31,285 bases of DNA from a bacterium (lineage in GTDB: Bacteria; Patescibacteria; JAEDAM01; Absconditabacterales; Absconditicoccaceae), in contig JAUMYK010000014.1 in the NCBI GenBank assembly GCA_030528665.1, forward strand, positions 1 to 31,285, read 5' to 3'. Position numbers and translations under genes: made by a program. The notes under the pieces were generated by a model. The model ran no database searches. It had not been told where the DNA came from and saw only the letters and a program-made list of their open reading frames with translations. Of this stretch, positions 19,094 through 29,523 are shown in pieces. The number at the start of each line of letters is the position of its first letter. The stretch's first letter is position 1.

Positions 19094-19121
19094 CTTATAA
19101 TAAATTTAATATAAAAATCAA
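19094..19121 (-). promoter_or_regulatory. Possible promoter upstream of the secreted coiled-coil gene
   Basis: TTGATT and TATAAG on the minus strand lie 16 nt apart between the stop at 19124 and the start at 19045. In AT-rich sequence such matches arise by chance. Confidence 0.3.
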
Positions 19122-19123
19122 GC

Positions 19124-19903
19124 CTAACCTGTTTTCACGATATTTATTGACATAAAACAGAGTACCTCCTCATCATCAAAAGTATGAGCAATTCTTACAT
19201 TTAACGTATCTCACTCATTTAATCCTCAAATATAAGTTCCTTGTATTCAATCTTGACTCATACAAGCTCTCTGTGTGGTTCTCATCGCATCAACTTGCCC
19301 ATTATACCACAGACTTAACCAAAGCTTTTGAATCTCCCTTGTGTCATGTCCTTGAGGATAATAAAAATCACAATAATACTGCACAATATAACTTCCACCC
19401 TGCATAATTTTTATATTTCAATCTTTTACAATTCGACTCGGTTTACCAAATATGATTTGTTTTCTATCTGCTACATACTTTTCAATAAATGATTCATCAA
19501 AAGTAACTCAATTACTGCCTCACATAAATACATATCCCAAAAATTGGCGAATATCAGTATCTACATATTCACCCTTGAGATAAGGAATGGCATAATTAAG
19601 TGGTTCTCATTCGCCTACTCCTCTAACCTTTACCATACCTTTTGTAATGCTTTGATCCAAATACCTATTCCTCGTCTGCGTCCTTGCATTCAGAGGAAGC
19701 ATATTCAGTCCTGGCTGTGCTGGCAGGTTAAAGTCATTCGTAGGGATACCGTGATCATTCAAGCTTCTTGGGTCTACTTTTGGTTGGAGCAGTCCATCTC
19801 TCCACTCATAGCCATTTGCGAGTCGGTAGTCTTCCATATGTTCAGGATAGCCTCCAAATCTATTGTTTCTTGCGTGTCGGTCGAGTACTTCGTGTTTAGT
19901 CAT
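19124..19903 (-). CDS. Virion protein with C1q/TNF-like C-terminal jelly roll, 259 aa
   Basis: The first 100 residues hold a virion-attachment-like segment (NRFGGYPEHMEDYRLANGYE) followed by NYAIPYLKGEYVDTDIRQFL. The C-terminal about 120 residues read as a jelly roll: QGGSYIVQYYCDFYYP, a central strand LWLSLWYNGQVDAM, then GTYIGGLNEGDTLNVRIAHT and VLCFMSINIVK. Spacing and GD..NV pattern match C1q/TNF-like domains of phage head fibres and receptor-binding proteins. The start (ATGACTAA) overlaps the end of the preceding 751-aa gene by 8 nt. It probably decorates the tail or head next to the nozzle protein. Confidence 0.65.
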
Positions 19904-22151
19904 CTTGTACAGTATAGGTATAAAAGATTGGTGCACTGATTCTTGGGCTTTCTGCTGTCCCTCAGGCACTCATTTTCAGCCTGATGCTTACATTATTAAA
20001 AGTTCCTATCTTCGCATTGAGCTTTCTGAGATCGACTACGGTATTATATCCGAGATTACTACTTCCACAGCGTTGGTTTGATCTCGTTATTTTTTCTACT
20101 AAGATATAGTGATCATAAGAGAGGATGTCGCTTCTTTGCAGAAGTACTTCATCTTGGAGATTCATCAATACGGTATCACGATTAAATCCTTTTATTTTTT
20201 CTACATCTCAAGTGGTTTTAAAACTGATCCATCCTTCTCCATTCTCCAGTTGCTGACCGATCAGCTCTAATTCTCGGTCTCCCTCTTGAGTTTGGAGTTT
20301 ACACCTACTAAAATCTTTCCCCTCTGCATTCTTGACCTCGAAAGTAAAATAATCTTTCTCATTGACCATAGCCCAGACTTCAATACTCCCTTTTTCGTTA
20401 GGAAGATAGGCACCAAACTGGATACGTTCCAGTTGCCCTTGCTCGTGATTACTGACCAATGTTGGGAGGGTAATTGAGCCATTCATATGTATATCATAGT
20501 CGTTATTGAGCAGAATCGTTCGTATACTACTACTTTTTGCAACGGTATTGTAGAGCGTAAGAATGATCTCATCTTCATTATCCTCTTTGATATGGCTGAC
20601 TTTACAATCTTTTGGTATGAGGAATTTTGATAATCTCCAATTCCCTGTCCCCTCATCAAACAGGTACAGTTCACGAGTTCCACTTACGAGAAATCTCCCC
20701 ATCCTACTCCAGCTTATCCCTCATCCAAAATTAAACAAATACTTATCTTTTGCTTTAAAATTTTTGTAACTATAGATACTTCCCGACTTATAGAGTTGTT
20801 GCTTATTATTTCCACTCACGATCCAAAATTGATAATTCTGATACCTCTTTGTGATCACAAAATCCTGATTCCCATCATTAGATACCGCCACAAATTGTGT
20901 CCCTCTCCATATGGTCGTACTTTCTGAGACTGATCCACTTCCACTGGAGAGCAATTGGTAGCCATCCTCTCCATTATTCGCATAGATCATGAGTCAATCT
21001 CCATATTGCGTGAGAAAGATAATCTCCATCCCAACTCCCAGTTCAATATCCGGCTCTTCTACAAGCTGGATGTTACCATTAGCATCATCACTCTTTGCTT
21101 CAATCATAAATACCTTAATGATATTTCCACATCCTACATACAGCTTTCTTCCAATAATGATCATAGGATGTTTATTACTACTCTTAAGTTTCTGATAATT
21201 AATTCTCGCCCCATAGAGTTCATCAAAATACTGAGGACTACTGCTCAAATCCCCCCAATTAAAGAGTCCGTTGTACCGCAACTTTCCATCAAAATCATTA
21301 GAAGGGATAAAACTAATTTTGATGGATCACTGAGATTGTCCTTGGATAGCTACCTTATTGATCAGCATATTCCTCTCAGCTTTATAGGTATAGAGTAAAG
21401 TTCTTGCTTTGTGGCTACTACTTCGCCCTGATGAAAGCTTGGTTTTTTCTTCTCCAGTATATTCAATTTTGAGTTGCAGTGTTCCTTTTGTCCATTCCTT
21501 ACAGGCAAATTCTACCTGAAAAGATTGTAATACTTGATTGATGGTTCTTGTAAGTGCTGTAGTGTTCCCCTCTTGGTGTTTGTAGCCATCAGCCTCATAG
21601 TTCCATCCATTCCCACTATAGTCACCATTCTCCACTTGAGAGCTAAAGATATTTGGCTGTGCTGAGTACTTTGACTTTACCAAATGAAGGAATCTTGCTG
21701 TTGCAATGACCGTATAGCTAATATCACGATAAGCCGTTTTATGATTGAGGTTGATTGCTCCATACACCGTTGTTTCCCCTATCCCATTGCTTTCAAAGTA
21801 GCCTTGCAAATCTCCTCCCTTATAGATTGTAGTGTGTTTTGGTAGGATAAACATTGTATAGAGGAGATGACTTGGATTTCTTGTTTTCAATACTGCTTCA
21901 TTATAGACCCCCTCCTCTTCAAAATAGCCATCTTTGCTAAGATAAGTCTCCTTATTACTATAGATGAGTTCTGCACTCAAGCCCCTCTCATTGATCAGCT
22001 TAGGAAGTCTTTGCCCAGCGAGCTTTACGCTCATACTATCATAGCTCAGGTCGATATTCTCACAGTCTGCTACCTGTCAGGGTTTACACAGTTTTCTATC
22101 ATTTGCAATTCCCCCATTGATTGAGGAAATTTGAAAAATTTTTCTTGCCAT
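19896..22151 (-). CDS. Large tail-tube/nozzle-like structural protein, 751 aa
   Basis: Mostly beta strands. It starts MARKIFQISSINGGIANDRK and has later blade-like units (MGRFLVSGTRELYLFDEGTG, LMIYANNGEDGYQLLSSGSG, HPMIIIGRKLYVGCGNII) consistent with a beta-propeller. Its length, and its place directly after a small adaptor-like gene that follows the capsid gene, fit the second tail-tubular (nozzle) protein of short-tailed phages. Eight or so TGA codons are needed. It starts 3 nt after the adaptor stop. Distant similarity to gp12-type proteins is inferred from order and fold pattern, not from sequence identity. Confidence 0.65.
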
Positions 22152-22154
22152 TTT

Positions 22155-22832
22155 TTATTCAAAATCAGATAAATCAAGATCATGTGCATAGTACACTTTT
22201 TGTTCCTCTCCACTTGTAAGCTTAAATTTCATCTTTTCTTCTTCATATTCCTGTTTAGCATAATTTGCCTCGTTGTATTGCTTTTTATGTTTATAAATCC
22301 AGTAACTCATGCCAGCCCAGAGTAGTGATTCATACTCACTAGGGATCAGCAAAGCACTCATCTCATCATCAGCATTGACTGCTTTGGGGATGTAGCTCCC
22401 AACCACTTTCAGCCCCTCTTCTATCGTTTTGGTCGGAATAGGATAAATGAAAATGCTGTTGGTATCAGCACGAAAGTAAAAATCTGGTCAATTCCTCTCG
22501 AGTTCTGAGATAGATTGAGGGAGTGCCTCGAGATCGTAGGATTTGATTTTGTGATACGATCAGCTTTCATCCTTTTTGTAAAGGGAAAGGACTCTTTTCA
22601 TATCATACTTTACCTCTCCATTTTCTGCCATCGTATATTCAGATTGCCCTGCTACCAGGTCTGTGATCCAGTAATTCCAAGTAAAGTGATTTCCATTAAA
22701 AGTTGATGCAAAGGCAAAAATATCATTTCTTACTAAATTCAGAAATTTAGTCAAAAGCTGATCTGAGCATTGCTGGAGATTCACTTCTGTTGTCTCTCTA
22801 ATTATATCAAAGAGTTTTGTTTTTATTGTCAT
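22155..22832 (-). CDS. Head-tail adaptor / tail-tubular A-like protein, 225 aa
   Basis: Mixed alpha/beta protein with LLTKFLNLVRNDIFAFAS near the start, NYWITDLVAGQSEYTM, then FRADTNSIFIYPIPTKT and a C-terminal helix pair (YESLLWAGMSYWIYKHKKQY). The pattern of N-terminal helices, a central strand region with an I-YP-P motif and a C-terminal helix resembles gp11-like adaptor proteins that sit below the portal. Two TGA codons are read as Gly. ATG 22832 is preferred over upstream TTG because the leader TTTTTATTCTTTTTG lies at the usual distance. Confidence 0.65.
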
Positions 22833-22847
22833 CACTATCAAAAAGAA

Positions 22848-22906
22848 TAAAAAGCCTGAATAAGCTTACCGCCCACCCTGAGGCGAACGGTAACAATACT
22901 TAGGCT
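22848..22906 (-). terminator. Terminator after the capsid gene
   Basis: On the minus strand an inner stem TTACCG/CGGTAA (22888-22893 with 22866-22871) is nested in AGCCT/AGGCT (22902-22906 with 22853-22857) and followed by TTTTTATT. It overlaps the capsid stop codon. Partial termination here would raise capsid over tail expression. Confidence 0.65.
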
Positions 22907-24036
22907 TCCATCTTGAATTTCAGCATTCTTTCTCTTCCTTCTTTGAAAGATTTTACTCCAAAAAGATCAGTAGCGAGATAAAAGAATCCTTTTCTGAGTT
23001 CAGCTTTATTCTGCTGGATTTCAGGCATCTCTTGGATCACGCAGTCAATCGTTCTTTTCTGACCAATCATTGCGTACACATAGGTCTTCTCACTTGCAAA
23101 CCCAGTGAGTGCTACACTCGCCTTCCCTGAGCTAAATACGTGAGCTTTCCCATCTTTCCCCATGATCAATTTTGCTCTCACTCTCTTTGCTTTCTTTCTA
23201 TTCTCTTCTGTGAGTGTATACCCTGTTGAGCTGTTTTCTGTCGCTCCAAGGAGTACCTTATTGGCATTCTCTACAGATTCAGCAAGATTTGCTCCTACTT
23301 TTACATCTCCTGCAGTAGATGGAGTGGTTTTAAAAGTAATCTTTACCCCATTGATGGTAATAGTGTCTCCATTAGCTGGGTCTTTATTAAGTTTAGTGGT
23401 ATGAGGCAGATTGTTGTTTTTGTAGCATCCAATACCAAGAAACCCTCCTGCGTATCCATTCTTAAGCGTAGAGTCTGCAAGGTTGAACCCATCTTTGATT
23501 GCATTGAGTTCAATCGCACTCATCAATTTAGATGGTCACACCATAATCAACCCTTCATCCTCTACATCATTTACGGTCAATTCATCTTTTGCTTGTACTA
23601 CGAGGTCTGCGACATTGGTTTTATTGACCGCACCTGCATTCAGTTCATACTCAGCAAAAAGGATTTCCTCTAGGAATCTTCCATCTTCATTTCTGATAAG
23701 GAGATTAGAAGCTCTTTCACTGAAAAGTTTTTCAATCCCATATTTAGACTGCAAGACATCATGAGCATCAATATATACCGTAATTTCATTCTCATTATCA
23801 ATATCCAAGTATTCAGGAAGTGTCTTGAGCTTTTGCTCTTTCCCATCTTCTCCTCTTACATATCTATTGATCTCGAGGTCATCCATCATATACGGTCTCA
23901 CTACTCTGTCACCAAACGAGAGATTAGCTCTCTCTTCAAAGTTTGCGATCGCATAAATGATTGATTTTCTTTTTTTCATCAGCTGGGTTCTTTTACTCCA
24001 CAGCGTAGGGATAAATGCTTTTACATCGTTTGCCAT
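22900..24036 (-). CDS. Major capsid protein, 378 aa
   Basis: Position after portal and scaffold, length and composition fit a HK97-fold capsid protein. It starts MANDVKAFIPTLWSKRTQL, a usual capsid opening (IPT.WS), followed by the strand FGDRVVRPYMMDDLEIN, and IDAHDVLQSKYGIEKLF. Residues about 205-270 (ANGDTITINGVKITFKTTPS, then AGDVKVGANLAESVENANKV) form an inserted domain also seen in other phage capsid and tail proteins. After it the frame resumes with KAHVFSSGKASVALTGF. Only one of about 28 glycines uses TGA (23533-23535). It is the main building block of the head. Confidence 0.85.
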
Positions 24037-24062
24037 TCGTTTTTAGTATAAAGAATAAAAAT

Positions 24063-24563
24063 TTATGCAATTCCTGCGAGCTGATCAAGTTCCTCAAGAC
24101 TTTTCGCATTGCGGATATTCTCATCAGTCAGTGCTATAGGAGCTGATGGCGGAGTGCCTTGCATAGAGACATTTCCATTATTCCCCTTATTGAGAAATGC
24201 AGGATCCACCAGCTTTTCAGGAGCTTTTTGTGCAAGCACAAGTTTCATCGCATCCTCTCTTTCTAGACCTTTGTCTTTCACGAGAGTTTCAATCTCTGTC
24301 CTGTATTCACTTGCTCCTTGATGCTGATTGTAAAATTCTACTCTTGAGTAGATTCTTTCTTCAACATCATCCTCAGAAAACTCCGATTGAGATTCAGACT
24401 TTTCTTGTTTTTTGAGTGATTTATACCTTCACTCATACTTATCAGCTCTTGCTCTCTCTTTGTTGAGATCAGCTTCGAGTTGTTCGGCTCTCGCCTTGTA
24501 GTCGATCTCTTCGTTGTTTTCTTCTTGATTCATCTCCTGATCAAGCAATTCTTTTTCATCCAT
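24063..24563 (-). CDS. Scaffold-like protein, 166 aa
   Basis: Acidic, charged and almost entirely helical (NNEEIDYKARAEQLEADLNK and KSLKKQEKSESQSEF), ending in a flexible Gly/Asn/Pro-rich part (NKGNNGNVSMQGTPPSAPIA) and a last helix (AKSLEELDQLAGIA). This is the composition of phage scaffolding proteins, and it lies directly before the capsid gene. One in-frame TGA. Start ATG 24563 has the leader TTTTATCACTAACC upstream. Confidence 0.75.
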
Positions 24564-24677
24564 TGTTCATTTTGGTTAGTGATAAAAGCGTAAACCACAC
24601 GCAGAAGTAGTTCCTAAGCTGAACTACCAAAGGGCGATTGGACTTACATTGCTAGCTAAGCAAACGCCAGATAGGAA
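24564..24677 (-). other. Structured intergenic region between two head genes
   Basis: No gene fits. On the minus strand it holds GGCG..TGCT-TAGCT-AGCA..CGCC, then GTAGTTC-AGCTTA-GGAACTAC with a perfect seven-base stem (24607-24613 with 24621-24627), then GCGT..ACGC. Several stacked stems are unusual where neighbouring genes overlap or nearly touch. It lacks a T tract and a tRNA T arm. An mRNA-processing site, a translation control of scaffold, or a small RNA are possible. Confidence 0.4.
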
Positions 24678-24947
24678 TTAGTCAAAATCATACTCTCTTT
24701 CTTGTTGTTGGATGAGCTTGAGCTGTTCCTGGAGTTCGGCATGCATCTGCTCAGGTTCATCTATCGCAAAGCTGACAAATTTGATCAAATCCTTTTTCAA
24801 TCTATCCTCCTTGCTGTCACTATTCAGAAGTTCTGTAATGAGTTTTTTCCTATAGTTTTTGAGCGTTGTGATGTAGGACTTCCACGCTTCCGTGGCTTTC
24901 ATTAGATTCCAGTCTCCAATTACTTTACTAATCTGTTTTTTATGCAT
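24678..24947 (-). CDS. Small head-region protein, 89 aa
   Basis: All-helical basic protein with an acidic tail (QLKLIQQQEREYDFD), no TGA codon, and no similarity that I recognise. It begins two bases after the portal stop and precedes scaffold, so it belongs to the head operon. Candidates are a small portal-associated or scaffold-core protein. Confidence 0.7.
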   Translation of the reverse strand: MHKKQISKVIGDWNLMKATEAWKSYITTLKNYRKKLITELLNSDSKEDRLKKDLIKFVSFAIDEPEQMHAELQEQLKLIQQQEREYDFD

Positions 24948-24949
24948 TC

Positions 24950-26938
24950 TTATGCCTTAGCTGGTAAAACATCCTGCCTTGTTTCTAAGCCTTGCCCCAT
25001 TCCCTGCATTCCCTGAGCAAGTGCGATATTGGAGGCACTATTAGCAACTTGGCTGTACTGTTGCATTGCCTGTATTCCTCCTTGTTGCATTAGAAGCGTG
25101 GAGATCGCTCAGAGGAGACTCTCTTTGATGCTACTCTGCTTTGCATTCTGCAGATAGATTCGCAGGGTTTGATAATCTACACTTTGATCCTCAAAGATGC
25201 TTTCAGGCATTATGCCTTGATCGATCATTTCTACAAAGGCTTTACATTTCCTTTCTGTAGCATCTAAAGGCATAAAAGCATAAATCTGATTGGCTTTCAT
25301 TTTATTTAACCTAAACCAATGCCTAATCATCATCCTTTTACTTGCTTCAGGGAGCATTGGACTTTGGAGCATTGGCAATACTTGGACTGTAAAAAATTGT
25401 GCTTGTTGCTCATCTACTGAGTCCAATTCTGCCCTCGTTCCGATCATAATGTGAGGGTCTAAACCAGTCAAAAACTCATCTTTGCGAAACTTCTCCCCTG
25501 AGTATTCAAAATTATCGTTGAGTGCCACAAATTTCTCATCACTTTGGGCAAAGTATTCACAATAACACCTCCACCACAAAAACCAAAAGTCCTTCTCTCC
25601 TCGTGAGGCAATAGTATTGTTTAAAAGACTTCTGATATTATTATTTGCCTGAGCTTGCTGAGCTTCAGCTTTGGTCATAGTCTTGTCAGGGATGATTCCC
25701 TTTTGGAGATCGTCCTGAGCTGTTGCTCCCTTTGCTTCATTTTCTATAAACTGGATCATCGAAAAGACATCAGACTTGATCGCACTTTGTGGAAGTTCGT
25801 ACATCGCATTTGCGATATTCTCATTTTCCGTATCCTGCGTCGTAAAGATAAAGCTCTCATAGGGACTCGATTCCAAGACTGATGCTTTATTTTTGATCAG
25901 TCTGCTGTTTACGATAAACCTTCCTCCTCTTGCTTCTTTTTGTGCCTTGATGATCGAGAGATTTGCAAGGATGGATTTTGCCTTTTGCTTGTCCTCGAGA
26001 AGATCACAAAAGCTTTCTCCAAAGGCATCATTTCTTCTTGGTTTGTAGTAGGTCAATGCAAGTGGTCGAGGGATCAGATTTTTTTTCTCTTTTTCTTCTT
26101 TGAGTACAGCATTGAGTTCTACATATCTGAGAAGTTTTGACCTATCCGCATTCCGTACTGTAAATACTTTCTTTCCCTCGTATATTGTGAAGTGATAATA
26201 GAGACCAAGCGAAAAGTTACTTACAAGAGTATCAACAGTCATCTGATCATAATTCCAAGCCGTATCAGTAGCCTTCTTACTTTTTTTCTGTTCTTCTGTA
26301 TATTCAGAGATCAGCTCATTAAGGTCTTTTTTCTTATAAAGCTTTTTTCCGCTTCCATTCTCTGCATTGATCATATCCCAAATACTTGTCTGCATACTGA
26401 ATCAGTGGAAACGGTGATTTTGTCCATTAAATTTCCCTGTTTGCGTTGGCAAAGGGTCAGGTATCCAAGTCATAGGATCAATCACTGAAAATTCAGGATA
26501 ATTCTTAGTCGTTTCCCACCCTGTATTAAATCTTATAGATACACCATAGTAGTGTCTGTCCCATTCAGATTGATATTGTATTTGTTTGTAGCTTGCCTCT
26601 TGAGCATCAAACTCTGCAATATATTGAAGTTTATCTGCCTGTTCTTGATGAAGAAATCCATCACGAGATACAAATCTAACTGTTAAGGCATCGGAATAAG
26701 ATACCGCTACTGCAACATCAATAGACTCTGAGACTAAATTGATATTAAGTACCTTATTTTTCTTCTTTCTTTGCGGATTTCTATCACTGAGTCTTTGCTC
26801 ATATTGCTTGATTTTTGGTGCGATATACTTTGATCCTAGTTCGTATTCCTTGAGTACTTGATTTTTCAAGTTCTGCAAAAAGGTAGCTTCTTCCACCTTC
26901 ATATCTCTTTCGACTTCTTCCCAAGTTTTCTTTACCAT
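24950..26938 (-). CDS. Portal protein, 662 aa
   Basis: Gene position after the terminase large subunit and before scaffold and capsid, and a length of 662 aa, fit a portal. The N-terminal helices (MVKKTWEEVERDMKVEEATF) are followed by KNKVLNINLVSESIDVAVAV, a wing-like part with GVSIRFNTGWETTKNYPEF and DPMTWIPDPLPTQTGK, stem helices (KAKSILANLSIIKAQKEARG) and a C-terminal crown helix rich in Gln and Met (QGMQGMGQGLETRQ). Only two TGA codons interrupt it (25106-25108 and 26402-26404), both Gly. It forms the ring through which DNA enters and leaves the head. Transcription probably starts at the block at 26969-27010. Confidence 0.8.
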
Positions 26939-26968
26939 TACAAAAAAAGAGGAGATAAATTATTTGCT

Positions 26969-27010
26969 CCTCTTATAGTCAAAACCCTTTTTTGTGCAGA
27001 AAAATAAAAA
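26969..27010 (-). promoter_or_regulatory. Late-type promoter block, copy B
   Basis: On the minus strand: TTATTTTTCTGCAC, 12 nt, GACTATAAGAGGAG. TCTGCA (26995-27000) and TATAAG (26972-26977) are 17 nt apart. The block is nearly identical to the one at 17093-17132. It stands between the end of the terminase large subunit and the portal start (26938). Confidence 0.65.
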
Positions 27011-27045
27011 AAAGTTATGGCTTCTTATGCTCTTTTTCTGCTTTT

Positions 27046-28551
27046 TTAATATAATTCACTATTTCTATTGATATTAAATACTCCTTCGTACCTTTCCTCT
27101 TCTCTCCCTCTTTCCCCTTTCTTAAAGTATTTAAAAGCTTGTGCGATATTATCAATAATATCATCATGCTTTCCATTAGGAAACTGAATAAACTGATCTT
27201 CCATTTTCATCAAAAACTCCGTATTCCCGTCCCCTCTCATAAAGAACGCTCACGCCGTCATTGGGGGCTCAACTTCATTTTTGATCCTATCCTCCTTTTT
27301 TCCTCTCGCCTCAGTGGTATAAAACGGCACACTAATATCATACAAAATTAGCTCTTTTTTGAGGTCTCTGATAAATTTAGTCTGATCAGGATTGATCTTT
27401 GAGCTCTCGCAGTGGATGAAGCTGACTTTGTAGCCCATAGCTTTTGCTCTATTCAGCATACTGATCACAGCACTAAAGGTTGCACTTGGTGCTGAGGTAT
27501 CGGCGTAGCCATCGAGTTGATAGAGATTTTTGGTAATCTTATGCTTTCCGTAGAGGCAAACCGTAGCATCATCAGAGTTTTTGCTACTTGAAAATGCTGG
27601 ATCAATAAAAATTCCACAAGTCAGATCATGCTTCTTCAGGATACCATCAGCTCTCTCAAAGTCGGATAACTTAAAGTATTGAAACATCTCTCTCCTAAAG
27701 ATACCATTCTGAGCGTTGATAGGGTCTTGTTGATAAAGAGCATATCGGTTCTCTTTCAGCATTTTTTGTTGCATAGCTGAAAAATGTCCCTTATCTCGCT
27801 TTCAGGGTCGGATAATTTCGTTCCCATTGTCATCTATCGCCTGGATAATGACTTTCTCTCGCTTATCTCCTCAGTGTTTTTCTTCTCTTTCCAAATAACC
27901 TCAGAGATCATTTGGATTCCATCTCGTCATTATCAGAATAATAGCAGAATTCTGATCTTGCAATCTCGTTAAGGCTACGGAATCATACCAATCAATCACT
28001 TTTGCCTGAATTGTTGCTGAGTTCGCTTGCTCTCTATCTTTTACAGGATCATCAATGATAAAGATATTTGCTCCTTTACCGGTGATTGATCCTCCAACTC
28101 CGACTGAATAATAACCTCCTCACTGCGAAGTTTCTCGGTTTCCTCATTCTCTTTTGTCTTTCGCAAATTCAAAATTTGGGAAAACATTCTTAAAAAGCTG
28201 ACTCTCACAAATCCTTTTGGTCTTTCTTCCAAAGTCATTTGCAAGCTCTGAAGAATAAGAGGAAACAATAACATTCAAATGAGGATTGAGTCCCAAAAAC
28301 CAACTAGGCAAATACTGAGTTCCATTCGTAGATTTCCCCAATCTTGGCGGACAAAAAATCATTAGTCTTTTGCATTCTCCTCTTGCTACTCTCATTAGAG
28401 CATCAGTAATCCTATGATGGACTTTATCTTCAGAATTTCCTTGATATGCTATATCTTGGAATTTTGGAAAAACATATTTAATGTAGTGTAAAAAATCCCT
28501 CCTTGCGAGTTCTCTTTTTGCGAGTTCTACTTGAGCATCTTTTACCTGCAT
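27046..28551 (-). CDS. terL: Terminase large subunit
   Basis: A 501-aa ATP-driven DNA-packaging motor with nuclease. ATPase part: KRLMIFCPPRLGKST (Walker A, residues about 67-75), SVGVGGSITGKGANIFIIDD (Walker B and DD about 166-167), and MTRWNPNDLGGYLEREE (coupling motif). Nuclease part: CGIFIDPAFSSSK with Asp317, IHCESSK, and GKHDDIIDNIAQAF with Asp463 and Asp464 for metal binding. Six in-frame TGA codons, including the Gly of NDLGGYL. Start ATG 28551 is selected because the leader TTTTTAATTATCTTTTCTC stands directly upstream; open sequence continues to 28614 without another ATG. Confidence 0.95.
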
Positions 28552-28690
28552 TTTTGAGAAAAGATAATTAAAAACTGAATACTTTCCAAGATATGCACAA
28601 TCCAAGAGGTCATTTTATCCCATTTTTCCCGTGTTTTTGCTCTAATTAGTAGTATCTTTTACAAGTTCTTAACTAGCAATATTCGAAACA
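28552..28690 (-). other. Gap between terminase subunits
   Basis: No convincing gene. It holds the T-rich leader for terL and a 23-codon frame (ATG 28613) overlapping the terL start, judged chance. No strong hairpin is seen. Confidence 0.4.
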
Positions 28691-29146
28691 CTAGGTTGTT
28701 TCGTTGGAGCTCCCTTTTTTTATGAGCAACAAAAGGTCTGCATCGCTCATCGTTTCCATAGGATTATTAAGTCATCAACTTGCGTCTGTAGCCGATCACT
28801 TAAAGAGTGAGTATCTTTTTGCACTTGCTTCAGCTACTGAGGAGATTTCTGTCGTTTTCATCCTTTTTACTTCGTTTTCATTGCCTAATCTTCTCAAAAT
28901 TTCATTCTGCGCTTTGATAACAATTTCCATATCTTTCTCACATACTCACAAAATGGCTTCATCTTTGACTTGCCCAAGTTCGCCCAATTTATTGCTCACG
29001 GTTCATTTGCTTACTCCTGCAATCTTTGCCAATTCTCTTGTGCTTGCTGTTGGATTTTTGGCAACAGCAAGAGCGACAGCCTTTTTATTCTTTTGACTGT
29101 CTGCTCTTGGTCTCTTTTTTTGGGTTTGAGTTTTTTTTGTTGCCAT
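28691..29146 (-). CDS. terS: Terminase small subunit
   Basis: A 151-aa protein. After a basic N-terminus (KKTQTQKKRPRADSQKNKK) comes a helix-turn-helix (NPTASTRELAKIAGVSKGTV, then SNKLGEL), where TGA provides the Gly before TVSNK. A long helix follows (DMEIVIKAQNEILRRLGNEN), then a flexible tail. DNA-binding domain, oligomerising helix and tail in this order, together with the adjacent large subunit, define the small terminase that recognises the packaging site. Five in-frame TGA codons. It starts 7 nt after the preceding gene. Confidence 0.85.
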
Positions 29147-29152
29147 TGTATT

Positions 29153-29506
29153 TTACAAAGGATAAATAACACTTGCGACCTTTCTTGCTTCAATAGTCAT
29201 TCTTTCATTGTCGACTGAATTATCATCGACTTCTCCTTCCTGCTCTTCATATTCTTCCTCTACATTGTCATATCTATTGATCTCTTCATTATGCTTTTCT
29301 TCAGTTTGAGTATCTGAGGAATCATCTACAACATCTTTCACTACATCTTCATCAGGAGTAGTTTCCGCTGGATCTGCTTGATCAATTGCTTTTGCTTCTG
29401 CGATCTTCTGACTGATCCATTCAGCGTTATTTTTTTTATTATTTGGCACTTCTTTATTGAAAAGTGCTACAAACTCCGCTTGGAGCTGTTCTAGTGTTTT
29501 TTGCAT
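29153..29506 (-). CDS. Acidic protein, 117 aa
   Basis: The N-terminal third forms a small helical unit (LQAEFVALFNKEVPNNKKNN, then AEWISQKIAEAK), a pattern seen in many phage head-region proteins. The rest is extremely acidic and likely disordered (DNVEEEYEEQEGEVDDNSVD). It has no TGA codon. It precedes terS; DNA-mimic or head-tail accessory functions are possible but unproven. Confidence 0.7.
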   Translation of the reverse strand: MQKTLEQLQAEFVALFNKEVPNNKKNNAEWISQKIAEAKAIDQADPAETTPDEDVVKDVVDDSSDTQTEEKHNEEINRYDNVEEEYEEQEGEVDDNSVDNERMTIEARKVASVIYPL

Positions 29507-29523
29507 AGGTATACTATAATAAA

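Noticed and set aside
28544..28613. A 23-codon hydrophobic frame between terS and terL
   Set aside because: It overlaps the terL start, lacks the leader motif at its own ATG and is too short to separate from chance.
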